From contig CAMDMZ010000006.1 in assembly GCA_945902805.1 (NCBI GenBank), forward strand, positions 62,001 to 126,000: a stretch of DNA of 64,000 nucleotides, in the 5' to 3' direction. The translations under genes and the position numbers were made by a program. Below the pieces are notes generated by a model. It was given only the letters and a program-made list of their open reading frames with translations, did not search any database and was not told the DNA's origin. Below, one piece after another: positions 52,934-62,036 of this stretch; position 1 is the first letter of the stretch; every line of letters begins with the position of its first letter. This stretch comes from Propionivibrio dicarboxylicus. Lineage in GTDB: Bacteria; Pseudomonadota; Gammaproteobacteria; Burkholderiales; Rhodocyclaceae.

Positions 52934-54292
52934 TCAGCGCAACAGCGACAAAGTCAAACCAATCACCGCACAGATGCCGATCACTTTCATGATGTCCGCC
53001 TTGTATTTCCACAGCGCGATGAAGGCGCCTGCCGCGATCAACACCGGGGCGATTTCCAGCGGCGCGGCAAACGGTACGGCATCGGTCGCCTTGGGCCAGA
53101 AGGTGTGCCAGGCAAAGAAAGTGGCGAGATTGATGATCACACCGACCACGGCGGCCGTGATGGCGGTCAGCGGTGCGGTGAATTTCAGTTCGCCGCGCGT
53201 CGCTTCCACCATCGGTCCGCCGGCGATGATGAACAGGAAGCTGGGCAGGAAGGTGAAGAAAGTCGCCGCCGCCGCACCGGCCAGACCGGCGGCGATCTGA
53301 TTGCCAAACACCGCCTTGGCCACGCCGCCGAGATAGCCGACCCAGGTCACGATCATGATCAACGGTCCCGGCGTCGTTTCCCCCAGTGCCAGACCATCCA
53401 TCATCTGCGGCCCGGTCAGCCAGCCGAAATGTTCGACGGCACCCTGGTAAACGTAGGGCAACACGGCGTAAGCACCGCCGATGGTGAGGAAAGCGGCACC
53501 GGTAAAGAACTCGCCCATGTCGGAGAGCACCGGCGCCCCGCGCAAGGCCATCATCGCCACAATCCAGATGCCTACAAAGGCGGCTGTCGTCATTACCAGC
53601 TTGCTCATCGAGAAAGCTGCGTGCGCCGGTGGTGGCGTGTTGTCGTCGATGACGGCCGGACCATAACCACTGCCGCCGGCTCCGTGGCCGCCGCCGGCTT
53701 TGAACTTGTCCGGCATCAGCTTGCCGCCAATCGCACCGAGAATTGCCGCCGCGAGAACAATCCACGGAAAATCGATCTTGAAGACGAAAACCCCGACAAA
53801 CGCTAGCGCTGCGATCGCCATCAGCACACCATTTTTCAGTGCCCGCGAGCCGATCCGCCAGGCCGCGAACAAGACGACGGCAACCACGGCCGGCTTGATC
53901 CCATAGAAGATGCCCTTGACGGCCGGCACCTCGCTGTAATTCAGATACACGCCAGCCAACAGCGACAGCAGAATGAAGGCTGGCATGAAGAACATCACGC
54001 CAGCGGTGACGGCGCCCTTGATGCCATGCATCAGCCAGCTGATGTAGATCGCCAGTTGAATTGCCTCCGGCCCCGGCAGCAACATGCAATAGTTGAGCGC
54101 GTGCAGGTAACGGTGCTCGGAAATCCAGCGCCGCCGCTCAACCAGTTCCTGGTGCATCATCGAAATCTGCCCAGCCGGGCCGCCGAAACTGATGAAGCCG
54201 AGCTTGAACCAGTAGCGGGCGGCTTCGCCAAAAGTCGGTGCTGGCGGAGCGGCGGTGGGTGCGGCGGTAGAAGGTGTCTTAGTTGTGTCCAT
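52934..54292 (-). CDS. chrA: Chromate transporter ChrA
   Basis: 452-residue chromate efflux protein (CHR superfamily, two homologous halves with about ten helices). First half: RYWFKLGFISFGGPAGQISMMH; second half begins near residue 240 with its own GEFFTGAAFLTIGGAYAVLPYV. The first 20 residues contain the repeat-derived APPAPTF (15-21), an added N-terminal extension before the family start. ATG at 54292 follows GAGGGA at good spacing. Confidence 0.93.
   Translation of the reverse strand: MDTTKTPSTAAPTAAPPAPTFGEAARYWFKLGFISFGGPAGQISMMHQELVERRRWISEHRYLHALNYCMLLPGPEAIQLAIYISWLMHGIKGAVTAGVMFFMPAFILLSLLAGVYLNYSEVPAVKGIFYGIKPAVVAVVLFAAWRIGSRALKNGVLMAIAALAFVGVFVFKIDFPWIVLAAAILGAIGGKLMPDKFKAGGGHGAGGSGYGPAVIDDNTPPPAHAAFSMSKLVMTTAAFVGIWIVAMMALRGAPVLSDMGEFFTGAAFLTIGGAYAVLPYVYQGAVEHFGWLTGPQMMDGLALGETTPGPLIMIVTWVGYLGGVAKAVFGNQIAAGLAGAAAATFFTFLPSFLFIIAGGPMVEATRGELKFTAPLTAITAAVVGVIINLATFFAWHTFWPKATDAVPFAAPLEIAPVLIAAGAFIALWKYKADIMKVIGICAVIGLTLSLLR
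54229..54253 (-). repeat. Dispersed 25-bp repeat, copy 8 (5' end of chrA)
   Basis: On the minus strand GCCGCT, CC, exact core CGCCAGCACCGACTTTT. Encodes APPAPTF at residues 15-21 of ChrA, in the N-terminal extension. Confidence 0.85.
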
Positions 54293-54435
54293 ACAAAATC
54301 CCTCGGAAAAAAACCGAATCCGAGCAGACCTTGGATGTCCGGATTGAATCGATGGACATCTTGGACGGGGAGGCTGCCGAATCCCCACGGCAACTGTCAA
54401 TTCAGCGCCGGGGACTTTTTACCATGAACCGACCC

Positions 54436-56505
54436 CTACGTCGTCAGCTTGCGATAAATCTCCGCAATCCGCAGCGGCAGTTTCTTCACATCATCGAGCA
54501 CCGTATAGCGCGCCGGGCCGTACAAGCGCGACAAATAGTCGGCGCCGTGGCGGTCGATGGTCACGCAATAGCTGCGAATGCCTTTCTGCCGCGCTTCTTG
54601 CAAGGCACGTCGCGTGTCTTCGATGCCGTAGGTGCCGCGATACTCGTCGCCGAAGTCATCGGGGCGACCATCGGACAAGGTGATCAGCAGTTTGTGTCGC
54701 GCCGGTTCGGCAACCAGGAGTTCGGTCAAATGGCGCACGGCGACGCCCATGCGCGTGTAATCCTTGGCCTCGATGCCGGCGATGCGAGCGCGCACCTCGT
54801 CCGAATAGCTTTCGCCAAAACGCTTGATGCGATAAATGTCGCAGCGCGTGCGCGTCCAGCCCGAGAAGCCGTAGATGGCGTAATCATCGCCCAGGGTTTC
54901 CAGCGCTTCGCACAGCATGATCAGGGCTTCGCGTTCGGCGTCGTTGATCCAGCCTTTGGTCGATCCGCTCATATCGACCATGAACATCACCGCCAGCGAA
55001 CGATCGGTGCGCAGACGGCGGCAGAACAGACGCGCAGAAGGCTCCGCGCCGCCACGGCGGTCGGCCAGGGCTTCGACTAGCGCATCGACATCGATCTCCT
55101 CACCTTCTGGCTGACGCTTATGAATGCGATCCTCGCCGCGCAATATTTCGAAGCGACGCCTGATCTGTCGAATCAGCGGCGCATGCCGGGTGCGCACGTC
55201 GCCGACATACTCGGCATCCCCCGTCTCGCCTGCGCTCTCGTACAGGTGGCACCAGTTGCGCCGATAGGCCAGTCGGTGGTAATCCCACTCGTCGTAGCGT
55301 TCATCCGGGTCACGCGTGCTTTTGAACTCGACACCGCTGACTTCAACGTCATCCGGCACCGGCGTCCAGCTGCCTTCTCCGGCGGGCGTCAGCAATTCTG
55401 GCGGAATTTCGCCCAGATCCTGGATCAGCGATTGCGCCGCCGCACGCGCGTCAGGCGGCAACATCGCCACCATGTCGCCCTCGATTTCCATGCTTTGCGG
55501 GCCGTCGTCGACCGTCAGTGGCGCATCCGGATCCTGTTGCCCGATGCCTCCGGCGCCGCGCAGCGCATTCAAGGCCTTGCGCACGATCTCCTTTTCGCGG
55601 CCGATACGTTCGCCGCGTGCATGCCAGGCCGCTGCGGGATCGAGAATGCCGAGATGAGAAAAAGTCGGTGCTGGCGGGACGGCGCTGCCCAACTCGGCGA
55701 GCAGGCGCAGGCTGTCCATGACGCTGGCGTCGGTCCGCGAAAGCACCGCGACCGCCGCCTCCAGCTCGACCGGCCAGGGTCCGCGCAAGTTGCTGATCTC
55801 ACGCGCCAGGCCCGGCAGTTCGCGCTCGATGCAGGCTTCCAGGCGAATCGCCTCGAACAGTGTCAGCCAGGCCAACGCGGCTTCGCGGTCCACCTGCCCG
55901 GCCAATGCCGCATCGAGGTCAACATTGAAAGTGCCGTATCGCGTCTGCGCCCAAAGTAGCGTTGCCATCGCCTTGTACAGGCGCCGGTTATCCTCGGCCG
56001 CCGTCAGGCGTGCCAGGCGCGGCGGCAGAAAAATGGTTTCGGTATCCGTCCAGCCGGCCTCACCCGTCTCGCTCTGGCGCAAGCCCAGCGGTCGCCCCGA
56101 CAAGCCCTGCACAAAGCGCGACAAACGCAAATCGACCTCGGTAAAACGTACTCCGCTGCGACCTTCGCGTGCCGCCTTGAGCCCTTCCAGATCACGCAGT
56201 TGCTCCATCGCCTCGCGCGCGCCCAGCTTGTCGTAGGTATCCAACCCGGCCAGCACCCAGGCTTCGAATCCGGCATCGTCGAGAATGGCAAAGGCTTTGG
56301 GTGACAGGGTGCAGATCAGGTAACCGATTTCGGCATAGGTTTGTGCGGCGACGCCGGCCCAGTGCAGCACCTGGTCCTGCTGCAGGCGCGGCAAGGGCTC
56401 GATGATTTCGGCCAAGCGGCTGATCGAGCGATGTGATGGCGAGGCGAACAGCAGCTCGTCGAGCTGGGTCTCAAGTTCATCGGCAAAAAGTTTGCGATTC
56501 GACAT
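54436..56505 (-). CDS. cbbO: RuBisCO-activase-associated vWA protein CbbO
   Basis: 689-residue protein of the CbbO/NorD family. N-terminal helical part, acidic linker, and a C-terminal von Willebrand A domain: MIDAS DMSGSTKG (from Asp511), Thr in DYTRMGV and the closing Asp pair in SDGRPDD. With CbbQ it forms the AAA+ activase that removes inhibitory sugar phosphates from RuBisCO; NorD is the close relative in nitric oxide reductase clusters, but the C-terminal vWA details favour CbbO. A repeat copy encodes AVPPAPTF around residues 275-282. It starts 6 bases after the kinase stop. Confidence 0.85.
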   Translation of the reverse strand: MSNRKLFADELETQLDELLFASPSHRSISRLAEIIEPLPRLQQDQVLHWAGVAAQTYAEIGYLICTLSPKAFAILDDAGFEAWVLAGLDTYDKLGAREAMEQLRDLEGLKAAREGRSGVRFTEVDLRLSRFVQGLSGRPLGLRQSETGEAGWTDTETIFLPPRLARLTAAEDNRRLYKAMATLLWAQTRYGTFNVDLDAALAGQVDREAALAWLTLFEAIRLEACIERELPGLAREISNLRGPWPVELEAAVAVLSRTDASVMDSLRLLAELGSAVPPAPTFSHLGILDPAAAWHARGERIGREKEIVRKALNALRGAGGIGQQDPDAPLTVDDGPQSMEIEGDMVAMLPPDARAAAQSLIQDLGEIPPELLTPAGEGSWTPVPDDVEVSGVEFKSTRDPDERYDEWDYHRLAYRRNWCHLYESAGETGDAEYVGDVRTRHAPLIRQIRRRFEILRGEDRIHKRQPEGEEIDVDALVEALADRRGGAEPSARLFCRRLRTDRSLAVMFMVDMSGSTKGWINDAEREALIMLCEALETLGDDYAIYGFSGWTRTRCDIYRIKRFGESYSDEVRARIAGIEAKDYTRMGVAVRHLTELLVAEPARHKLLITLSDGRPDDFGDEYRGTYGIEDTRRALQEARQKGIRSYCVTIDRHGADYLSRLYGPARYTVLDDVKKLPLRIAEIYRKLTT
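55658..55683 (-). repeat. Dispersed 26-bp repeat, copy 9 (inside cbbO)
   Basis: On the minus strand GCCGTC, CC, exact core CGCCAGCACCGACTTTT then TTC. Encodes AVPPAPTF in a linker of CbbO. Confidence 0.85.
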
Positions 56506-56511
56506 CAACGC

Positions 56512-59500
56512 CTATTTCTCGACGGCCGCCGTCCCATCAGAGCCGACTTTTTCGGCACTCCCCAGCGCAGCCTCAACGCCACCAATCACCGGCAACAATT
56601 CTTTCATGACCTCCGTGAGCGCGGCCTGCACCTCAGTGGCGGGAGTCGCATGTTTGCAGGCTTGCTCCAGCACCAGTGCGGCTTCACGCAGTGCCCGGGC
56701 GCCAATACTGGCCGCCGCGCCCTTCAGCGTATGGGCGGCGCGACCAGCGGCTTCCGGGTCAGCTCGATCGGCCAACGCTTGAGCAAACTTGACGTCAAAA
56801 TCTTTCTGCGTGGTGAGAAAGATGCGCAAAACGCGCGCCAGGAATCCGGGCAGCCCCATGGTCGATTGCAAGGCGGCGTCGACATCCACATTGACCAGCT
56901 TTGTGAGATCAACCGCCGCCGTTGACGCACTGGCGGCTACGAATGGCGCTACCGGTGGCGCTGCCGGCGGCGCGCCCGCCGCCACCGCAGCGGTCACCAC
57001 CGCCGCGCTGGATTCGACGCGAACCGCGCGCACCTTGCCCTGCAACTGCTTACCGAGGACGGCGAACAACTGGTCGACGATGACCGGCTTCGGCACAAAG
57101 TCATCCATGCCGGCCACAAAGCATTTCTCGCGGTCGCCCTGCATCACATTGGCGGTCATTGCGATCACCGGCAACTGTCGCCAGCGCGGTTCCTGGCGTA
57201 TCGCCCGCGTAGCATCGTAGCCGTCCATCACCGGCATCTGGCAATCCATCAACACGGCATCAAACTCATCGGCAAAAAGACAGTCCAAGGCCTCGCGGCC
57301 GTCGTGCGCCACGGTCACCGCGCAACCGGCCTCATGCAGGTAAGCGGTGACGATTTCGATATTCAGGGCGTAGTCGTCAACCACCAGAATCCGTGCGCCG
57401 GCGATATCGGGATGTTGCGCCGGTGGCACAGCGTGGCTGCTTTCCGCGTTGCCCTTGCCAGCCTCGATCGCCTGCAACAGAGCCCGTCGCGTGACGGGGC
57501 GACCAATCAACTGCGCCCGAGGCCACGCCACAGGCTGCACCAGGTGCTGGCGCCACGCCAGAATCAGCGGCGGCGATTTTTCCTGCAGCCAGGTGGCAAA
57601 TTCTGGGTCGGCAACACCCGCTTCGTCGCTCAGGATCACAAACGGCGTTGCCTGCGCGGCAACCCGTTGCCGGCCGAGCACGAGCGCCTCTGCGGCCGAT
57701 GCCGCGTCCTCGACCGTGGCGCCCAGTCCCCGCAACAAACGAACAATGGCCGCGCGTTGCGCCGCCTGTGCAACAACGACGAGGAGCTCGGTACCGACCA
57801 AGGGACGCGAGAGTTCCTCGGGCGGGACCGGCAGCGCGAGCGGTACCGTGAAGTGAAACTGACTCCCGCGTCCGGATTCGCTTTCCGCATACAACTCGCC
57901 GCCCATAAGTTCCCCCAGATTGCGGCAAATCGTCAAGCCGAGCCCGGTGCCGCCGTAACGGCGGGTAGTCGAGGCATCGGCCTGCGCAAACGCATCAAAC
58001 ACATGCGCGGCCTGCTCGGGCGACATGCCGATACCGGTATCGCTCACCGTCACCTTCAGGCGCACGCCGCCAGAACTCGGCTGTTCAATCGCCATGGCAA
58101 GGGTGATCTGGCCCTCGGCAGTAAATTTGACCGCGTTCGAACACAAATTGCTGAGCACCTGCGTCACGCGCAAGGAATCGCCGATCACCACACCGGGAAG
58201 GTCCGGTGCGATATCGATGACGAATTCCACGCCTTTTTCATTCGCCGAGTCGCCGTACAGATCAGCGATCTGCTCCAGCATGTCATCCAGCCGGAACGGA
58301 TGCGGATCGAGCCGGAGCTGACCGGATTCAATCTTCGAGAAATCCAGCACATCATTCAACAAGCCGAGCAAGAGCAAGGCCGAGCGATGTTCCTTTTGCA
58401 GGTAATCGCGCTGCCGGTCGTCGAGACGAGTCCGCAGCAGTAATTCGGAAAGTCCGATGATGGCATTCATCGGGGTGCGGATTTCATGACTGATATTGGC
58501 GAGGAATTGACCCTTGGTGACGTTCGCCGCCTCAGCCCCGCGCAAGGCTTCTTTGAGTTCGCCAGCGATCCGCTTGTCTTCGGTGACGTCCAGCATCAGG
58601 GCGTAGACACCGCGGACGGCGCCGTGCTCATCACGCGCCGGACGCATCGTCACGGCAAAGGTTTGGCCATCGCGCTCGGCTTCGTAGAAGACCTCGTTAC
58701 CGGCCATGGCACCTTCTCGGAACGGCGCAATCTCGTCATAAATGCGGTCGCCCAGGAGTTCCCGCAATGGCCGGCCTAGCGCCTGGTCGCGCTCGAAACC
58801 AAACTGCCGGGCATAGGGCTCATTGCAATAGACGATCTTGTAGTCGGTGTCGAAGTAATTGATCAAGGCCGGCACATTGTCGGTGAGCATGCGCACCCGG
58901 CGCTCCTGTTCGGCCAGGTCGCGTAGCGCCTGTTCAGTGGCGGCATGGGCGGCGAGCGCGCGCTGTTCAAGTTCGCGCTGGGCGCTGATGTCCTCGCTGA
59001 TGGCCAGGTAATGGCTAACATTGCCGTCACTATTGCGTAACGGGGTGATCAGGTTGTGCGACCAATATTTACTGCCATCGCGCCGCCGATTGAGCAGATC
59101 GCCCGACCATTCGTTACCGGCGGTGAGCGCGGCCCACATGGCTTCGACCACCTCGGGTGCGGTATCTCCGGAGGCAATCAACTTGTGGGTTTGGCCCAGA
59201 GCCTCGGCTTCGGAGTAGCCGGTCATCGCGAGAAATCGCGCATTGACGTAATCGATCACGCCGTGGATGTCGGTCATGGATACGGCGGCGGGGCTCTCTT
59301 CAACAGCACGCGAGAGCATCCGCAGGCGCTGGGCAATGAGTTCGCGTTCGGTGACATCACGAATCACCATGACGGCGCCGTCTACGTGGCCGTCGCGTAA
59401 AAGCGGCAAGAAGGAATACTCGCCGCGAATGCTGCGCCGATCACTGGTCCAGAAAATGTCGGTACCAAAAACCTCCGTCCGGCTTGCCACAAAACGCTTG

Positions 59501-61074
59501 ACCGTCGGACAGTCTTCGACCCGGCAAACGCTGCCATCGGCGCGGGTGTGATGGATCAGGTCGTGGAGCGATTTGCCCTTTGCGGCGCTTTCGCTAAAGC
59601 CGAACATCCGCTCGGCCGCCGGGTTAAACGAGGTGACGCAGGCGTGGTTGTCGATCCCGATCACGGCTTCGGCGATGGAGTTGATCAATTGCCGCGAGTG
59701 ATCTTCCGCCATGGCGACTTCGGCACGCACCTTGGCCAGGCGCGCACTGTTGAGTTCTTCTTGCAGACGTTCGCGCTCAAACTCGGCTTCTTTGCTGGCT
59801 GTGATGTCGGTGGCAATGCCTTCGATGATCACTTCAGAACCGTTGTGTGTGATGCTGACCGCCCGATCGTGAATCCAGCGCCAGCGACCATCGGCATGCT
59901 GCAAACGGTAGTCGATGTTGAATAGTTCACCCGGTGCCAGATTGGCCAGGGTCGATTTGACGTGGGCGACGTCATCAAACCGGATCGCACGTTGCCAGCG
60001 CCACGGATCGCGCCGCAGGTCGGCGGGCGAAGCCCCGAGCAGGTTATGCACGCCCTCGCTAAAGTCGAGGCCGCCACGGGTGCTGGAATAGCGATACAGC
60101 GCGACCGCTGCCTGTTCCAGCACCGCCTCGGTGCGTGCATCACGTCGCCGCGCCCGCAAGTAGAGCCAGGTGATGATCACGTTGCCACCGAGAATGCCGG
60201 TCACCGCAAAGGCCACATTACGGGCACGTTGGTACCAGCTCTTGAGATAACTCTCCTCGCTACGGCCAGAGCTTGCTACCAGTCCACCATTCGACAGGCC
60301 GATCATTGCAATCTGGCGTGCGCCCCCGGCAAAGGATGCTGAGTTCAGCGCCGAGGTCTTGACCCCGGCTGCGGGCAAGGAGCCAGCGAACGGGACAACA
60401 GGCAACTCACCCTTGACCAAGGCGGCGCGTGGCGAACGTATCAGGACGTGTTTGCCTGAAGACAGCAGCGCAGCGGAATCACCGACAGCGCTCACCAAGG
60501 TGTCGAGAAAACTACCGAAGCACTGTTCAGGATCAATCACACCAGCGACGACGCCGGCAAAGGGGCCATCCGCCCCGGCAATAGTCTGTAACGACAACAA
60601 ACTCCAACGCCCGAGCGCCGGATCAAACACCGGTTCCGGCGCGACCAGATGGGTGCGCTCGCCTTGGCTAAGGCTGGCAAACCAGGACTGCCCGGCGAAA
60701 TTCAGTGGCAAGTTGGCACCACCGAGCGCACTGCCGGCGGCCAGGGAACTGGCCACCACATGACCGTGGGTATCGATGACACGAACGATAGGCAGACAAC
60801 CGGCCTGGCGTGTTTGCGAGTGCTGCAGATAGGTTTGTTGTGCCGCTGGCGTCGTATGCTGGCGTAGCGCGACGGCCAGATTCTTGAGGTCGTCATTGAT
60901 GTCGTCCAGTACATGATCGGTGTAGCGAGCAAGCAGCGCCGCGCCGCCGCCGGTATCGCGCACCGCATGACTGACCAGTTCACCATGATGCTGGATCAGG
61001 GCATGAACCAGGGAAACGGAGACCGCCAGGCCAAAACCCCATATGGCGATCAGGAGTGCGCGTTGTGCTGTCAT
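56512..61074 (-). CDS. Large hybrid histidine kinase with four PAS domains, receiver and HPt
   Basis: 1520-residue membrane sensor. N-terminal helix, about 250-residue periplasmic domain, second helix near 285-305, four PAS-like domains (about 320-440, 470-590, 595-715, 720-840), HisKA with His863 in NISHEIRTPMN, HATPase (about 970-1090), a degenerate receiver-like segment (about 1100-1220), a full receiver with Asp1277, and an HPt domain with His1448. The C-terminus ends with a degenerate repeat-derived EKVGSDGTA. ATG at 61074; an ATG at 61167 would add a repeat-encoded extension and is rejected. It lies 5 bases before cbbO. Confidence 0.92.
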   Translation of the reverse strand: MTAQRALLIAIWGFGLAVSVSLVHALIQHHGELVSHAVRDTGGGAALLARYTDHVLDDINDDLKNLAVALRQHTTPAAQQTYLQHSQTRQAGCLPIVRVIDTHGHVVASSLAAGSALGGANLPLNFAGQSWFASLSQGERTHLVAPEPVFDPALGRWSLLSLQTIAGADGPFAGVVAGVIDPEQCFGSFLDTLVSAVGDSAALLSSGKHVLIRSPRAALVKGELPVVPFAGSLPAAGVKTSALNSASFAGGARQIAMIGLSNGGLVASSGRSEESYLKSWYQRARNVAFAVTGILGGNVIITWLYLRARRRDARTEAVLEQAAVALYRYSSTRGGLDFSEGVHNLLGASPADLRRDPWRWQRAIRFDDVAHVKSTLANLAPGELFNIDYRLQHADGRWRWIHDRAVSITHNGSEVIIEGIATDITASKEAEFERERLQEELNSARLAKVRAEVAMAEDHSRQLINSIAEAVIGIDNHACVTSFNPAAERMFGFSESAAKGKSLHDLIHHTRADGSVCRVEDCPTVKRFVASRTEVFGTDIFWTSDRRSIRGEYSFLPLLRDGHVDGAVMVIRDVTERELIAQRLRMLSRAVEESPAAVSMTDIHGVIDYVNARFLAMTGYSEAEALGQTHKLIASGDTAPEVVEAMWAALTAGNEWSGDLLNRRRDGSKYWSHNLITPLRNSDGNVSHYLAISEDISAQRELEQRALAAHAATEQALRDLAEQERRVRMLTDNVPALINYFDTDYKIVYCNEPYARQFGFERDQALGRPLRELLGDRIYDEIAPFREGAMAGNEVFYEAERDGQTFAVTMRPARDEHGAVRGVYALMLDVTEDKRIAGELKEALRGAEAANVTKGQFLANISHEIRTPMNAIIGLSELLLRTRLDDRQRDYLQKEHRSALLLLGLLNDVLDFSKIESGQLRLDPHPFRLDDMLEQIADLYGDSANEKGVEFVIDIAPDLPGVVIGDSLRVTQVLSNLCSNAVKFTAEGQITLAMAIEQPSSGGVRLKVTVSDTGIGMSPEQAAHVFDAFAQADASTTRRYGGTGLGLTICRNLGELMGGELYAESESGRGSQFHFTVPLALPVPPEELSRPLVGTELLVVVAQAAQRAAIVRLLRGLGATVEDAASAAEALVLGRQRVAAQATPFVILSDEAGVADPEFATWLQEKSPPLILAWRQHLVQPVAWPRAQLIGRPVTRRALLQAIEAGKGNAESSHAVPPAQHPDIAGARILVVDDYALNIEIVTAYLHEAGCAVTVAHDGREALDCLFADEFDAVLMDCQMPVMDGYDATRAIRQEPRWRQLPVIAMTANVMQGDREKCFVAGMDDFVPKPVIVDQLFAVLGKQLQGKVRAVRVESSAAVVTAAVAAGAPPAAPPVAPFVAASASTAAVDLTKLVNVDVDAALQSTMGLPGFLARVLRIFLTTQKDFDVKFAQALADRADPEAAGRAAHTLKGAAASIGARALREAALVLEQACKHATPATEVQAALTEVMKELLPVIGGVEAALGSAEKVGSDGTAAVEK
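56528..56553 (+). repeat. Dispersed repeat, degenerate copy 10 (3' end of large kinase gene)
   Basis: GCCGTC, CC, then a core with three changes (ATCAGAGCCGACTTTTT) and C. Encodes EKVGSDGTA at the C-terminus of the large hybrid kinase. The family resemblance is good but this copy has diverged. Confidence 0.6.
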
Positions 61075-61107
61075 GGCCGGTTCATCGACGCGGGTCGTGG
61101 GTGTGCC

Positions 61108-61133
61108 GCCGTCTCGCCAGCACCGACTTTTTA
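61108..61133 (+). repeat. Dispersed 26-bp repeat, copy 11 (between two signalling genes)
   Basis: GCCGTC, one base, then the exact core CGCCAGCACCGACTTTT (61115-61131). It lies between the REC-HATPase gene and the large kinase gene; the stop codon TAA of the REC-HATPase gene (minus strand 61133-61131) is formed by the T tract of the repeat. Confidence 0.85.
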
Positions 61134-62036
61134 CAGATCGACAGTGGCCACAACCACATTGCCGCAACCCTCGTAGTTCAGGCTGGCGAAGCTGATCTGG
61201 CGCGCCAGGGCAATGCCGCGACCATTGGGATCGAGCGCGCGTTCCGGATCAAGTTCCAGGTATTTCGCCGGGGTAAAGCCTTCGCCTTCATCGGCGATGC
61301 GAATCCGCAGCGCACCGGCGCCGCGTTCGAGCTCAACGGCCACGGTTCGTTCTGACCAGGGCGAGATGCCGAGGCGCCGCTCGATTTCATCATGGAGCGC
61401 GCCAGCGATCAGCAGTTCGCTCTTTTCGCGGTAGGTAATAGCCAGGTTGCCATGTTCGACGGCATTCAACAACAACTCGGAAAGACCCAGCGCGACGCCA
61501 TCCGGATTCGGTGCGCCCGCAGCCAGCAGCGACGATAGTTCGCGCGCCTCAGCCGGCGTGCGCAAGTGAAAGCGTCCGGCGGTGAGCAGGCTGATCGCGC
61601 CGGCGGCCCGTCGCGTGGCGGCGGTGAGCGCCTGCCGCTCCGCAAAATCATCCAGCGCGGCCTTGACCACGGCTTGCAGCAGACGAAAATTGAACGGCTT
61701 GGTGAGGTAATAATGCACCCCGGCAGCAATCCCTTCGGCGATTTCGGACTGTTGCGTGAGCGCCGTCTCGAAGATCACCGGCAGTTCGGCCAGGCGTGGA
61801 TCGCCCTTGATCCGGTGCAGGAGTTCCATGCCATTCATGCGTGGCATGGAGCGATCAGAGATCACCAGATCAAACCGCTGCTGCGGATCGCACAGCAGGC
61901 GCCACGCTTCTTCGCCGTCATGCGCAATCGTCAGGCTGTAGCCAACAGGCTCCAGATAGCCTTGCAACAACTCAAGCGACAAGGGGTCGTCATCGACCAG
62001 TAATAGCGAAGCGGCAGGGGTGGTGGGTTCGGTCAT
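61131..62036 (-). CDS. Response regulator with C-terminal HATPase (anti-sigma-type) domain
   Basis: 301-residue protein: receiver domain with acidic residues Asp15-17 and phospho-acceptor Asp61, then an HATPase_c_2-like domain (about 150-295; LLNAVEHGN N-box and DEGEGF G-box) of the RsbW/serine-kinase type. Probably a switch protein that is modulated by phosphorylation. ATG overlaps the upstream regulator stop (ATGA). Its stop codon is formed by the repeat. Confidence 0.85.
   Translation of the reverse strand: MTEPTTPAASLLLVDDDPLSLELLQGYLEPVGYSLTIAHDGEEAWRLLCDPQQRFDLVISDRSMPRMNGMELLHRIKGDPRLAELPVIFETALTQQSEIAEGIAAGVHYYLTKPFNFRLLQAVVKAALDDFAERQALTAATRRAAGAISLLTAGRFHLRTPAEARELSSLLAAGAPNPDGVALGLSELLLNAVEHGNLAITYREKSELLIAGALHDEIERRLGISPWSERTVAVELERGAGALRIRIADEGEGFTPAKYLELDPERALDPNGRGIALARQISFASLNYEGCGNVVVATVDL

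Noticed and set aside
52853-54089. Large ORFs in other frames across chrA (plus 52853-53806, minus 52920-54089)
   Set aside because: Both are shadows of chrA; the translations are low-complexity and match nothing recognisable, while the ChrA frame has clear family motifs.
54293-54435. Possible gene or terminator between cbbO and chrA
   Set aside because: Only short frames and a weak CCCC/GGGG pairing were seen in this 143-base gap; nothing can be supported beyond the chrA ribosome binding site.
57304-58443. Plus-strand ORF of 379 codons opposite the large kinase gene
   Set aside because: Antisense to the receiver and HATPase region of an intact kinase; Arg/His/Gln-rich translation without family features.
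47980-61131. Resemblance of the repeat core to the last stem of the Streptococcus tracrRNA (AGTCGGTGCT)
   Set aside because: Only about ten bases match, the pairing partner is missing, copies lie within genes, and no cas gene or CRISPR array is present.
61075-61167. Upstream start (61167) for the large kinase
   Set aside because: It would overlap the REC-HATPase gene and translate the repeat into the protein; the ATG at 61074 directly precedes the first membrane helix.
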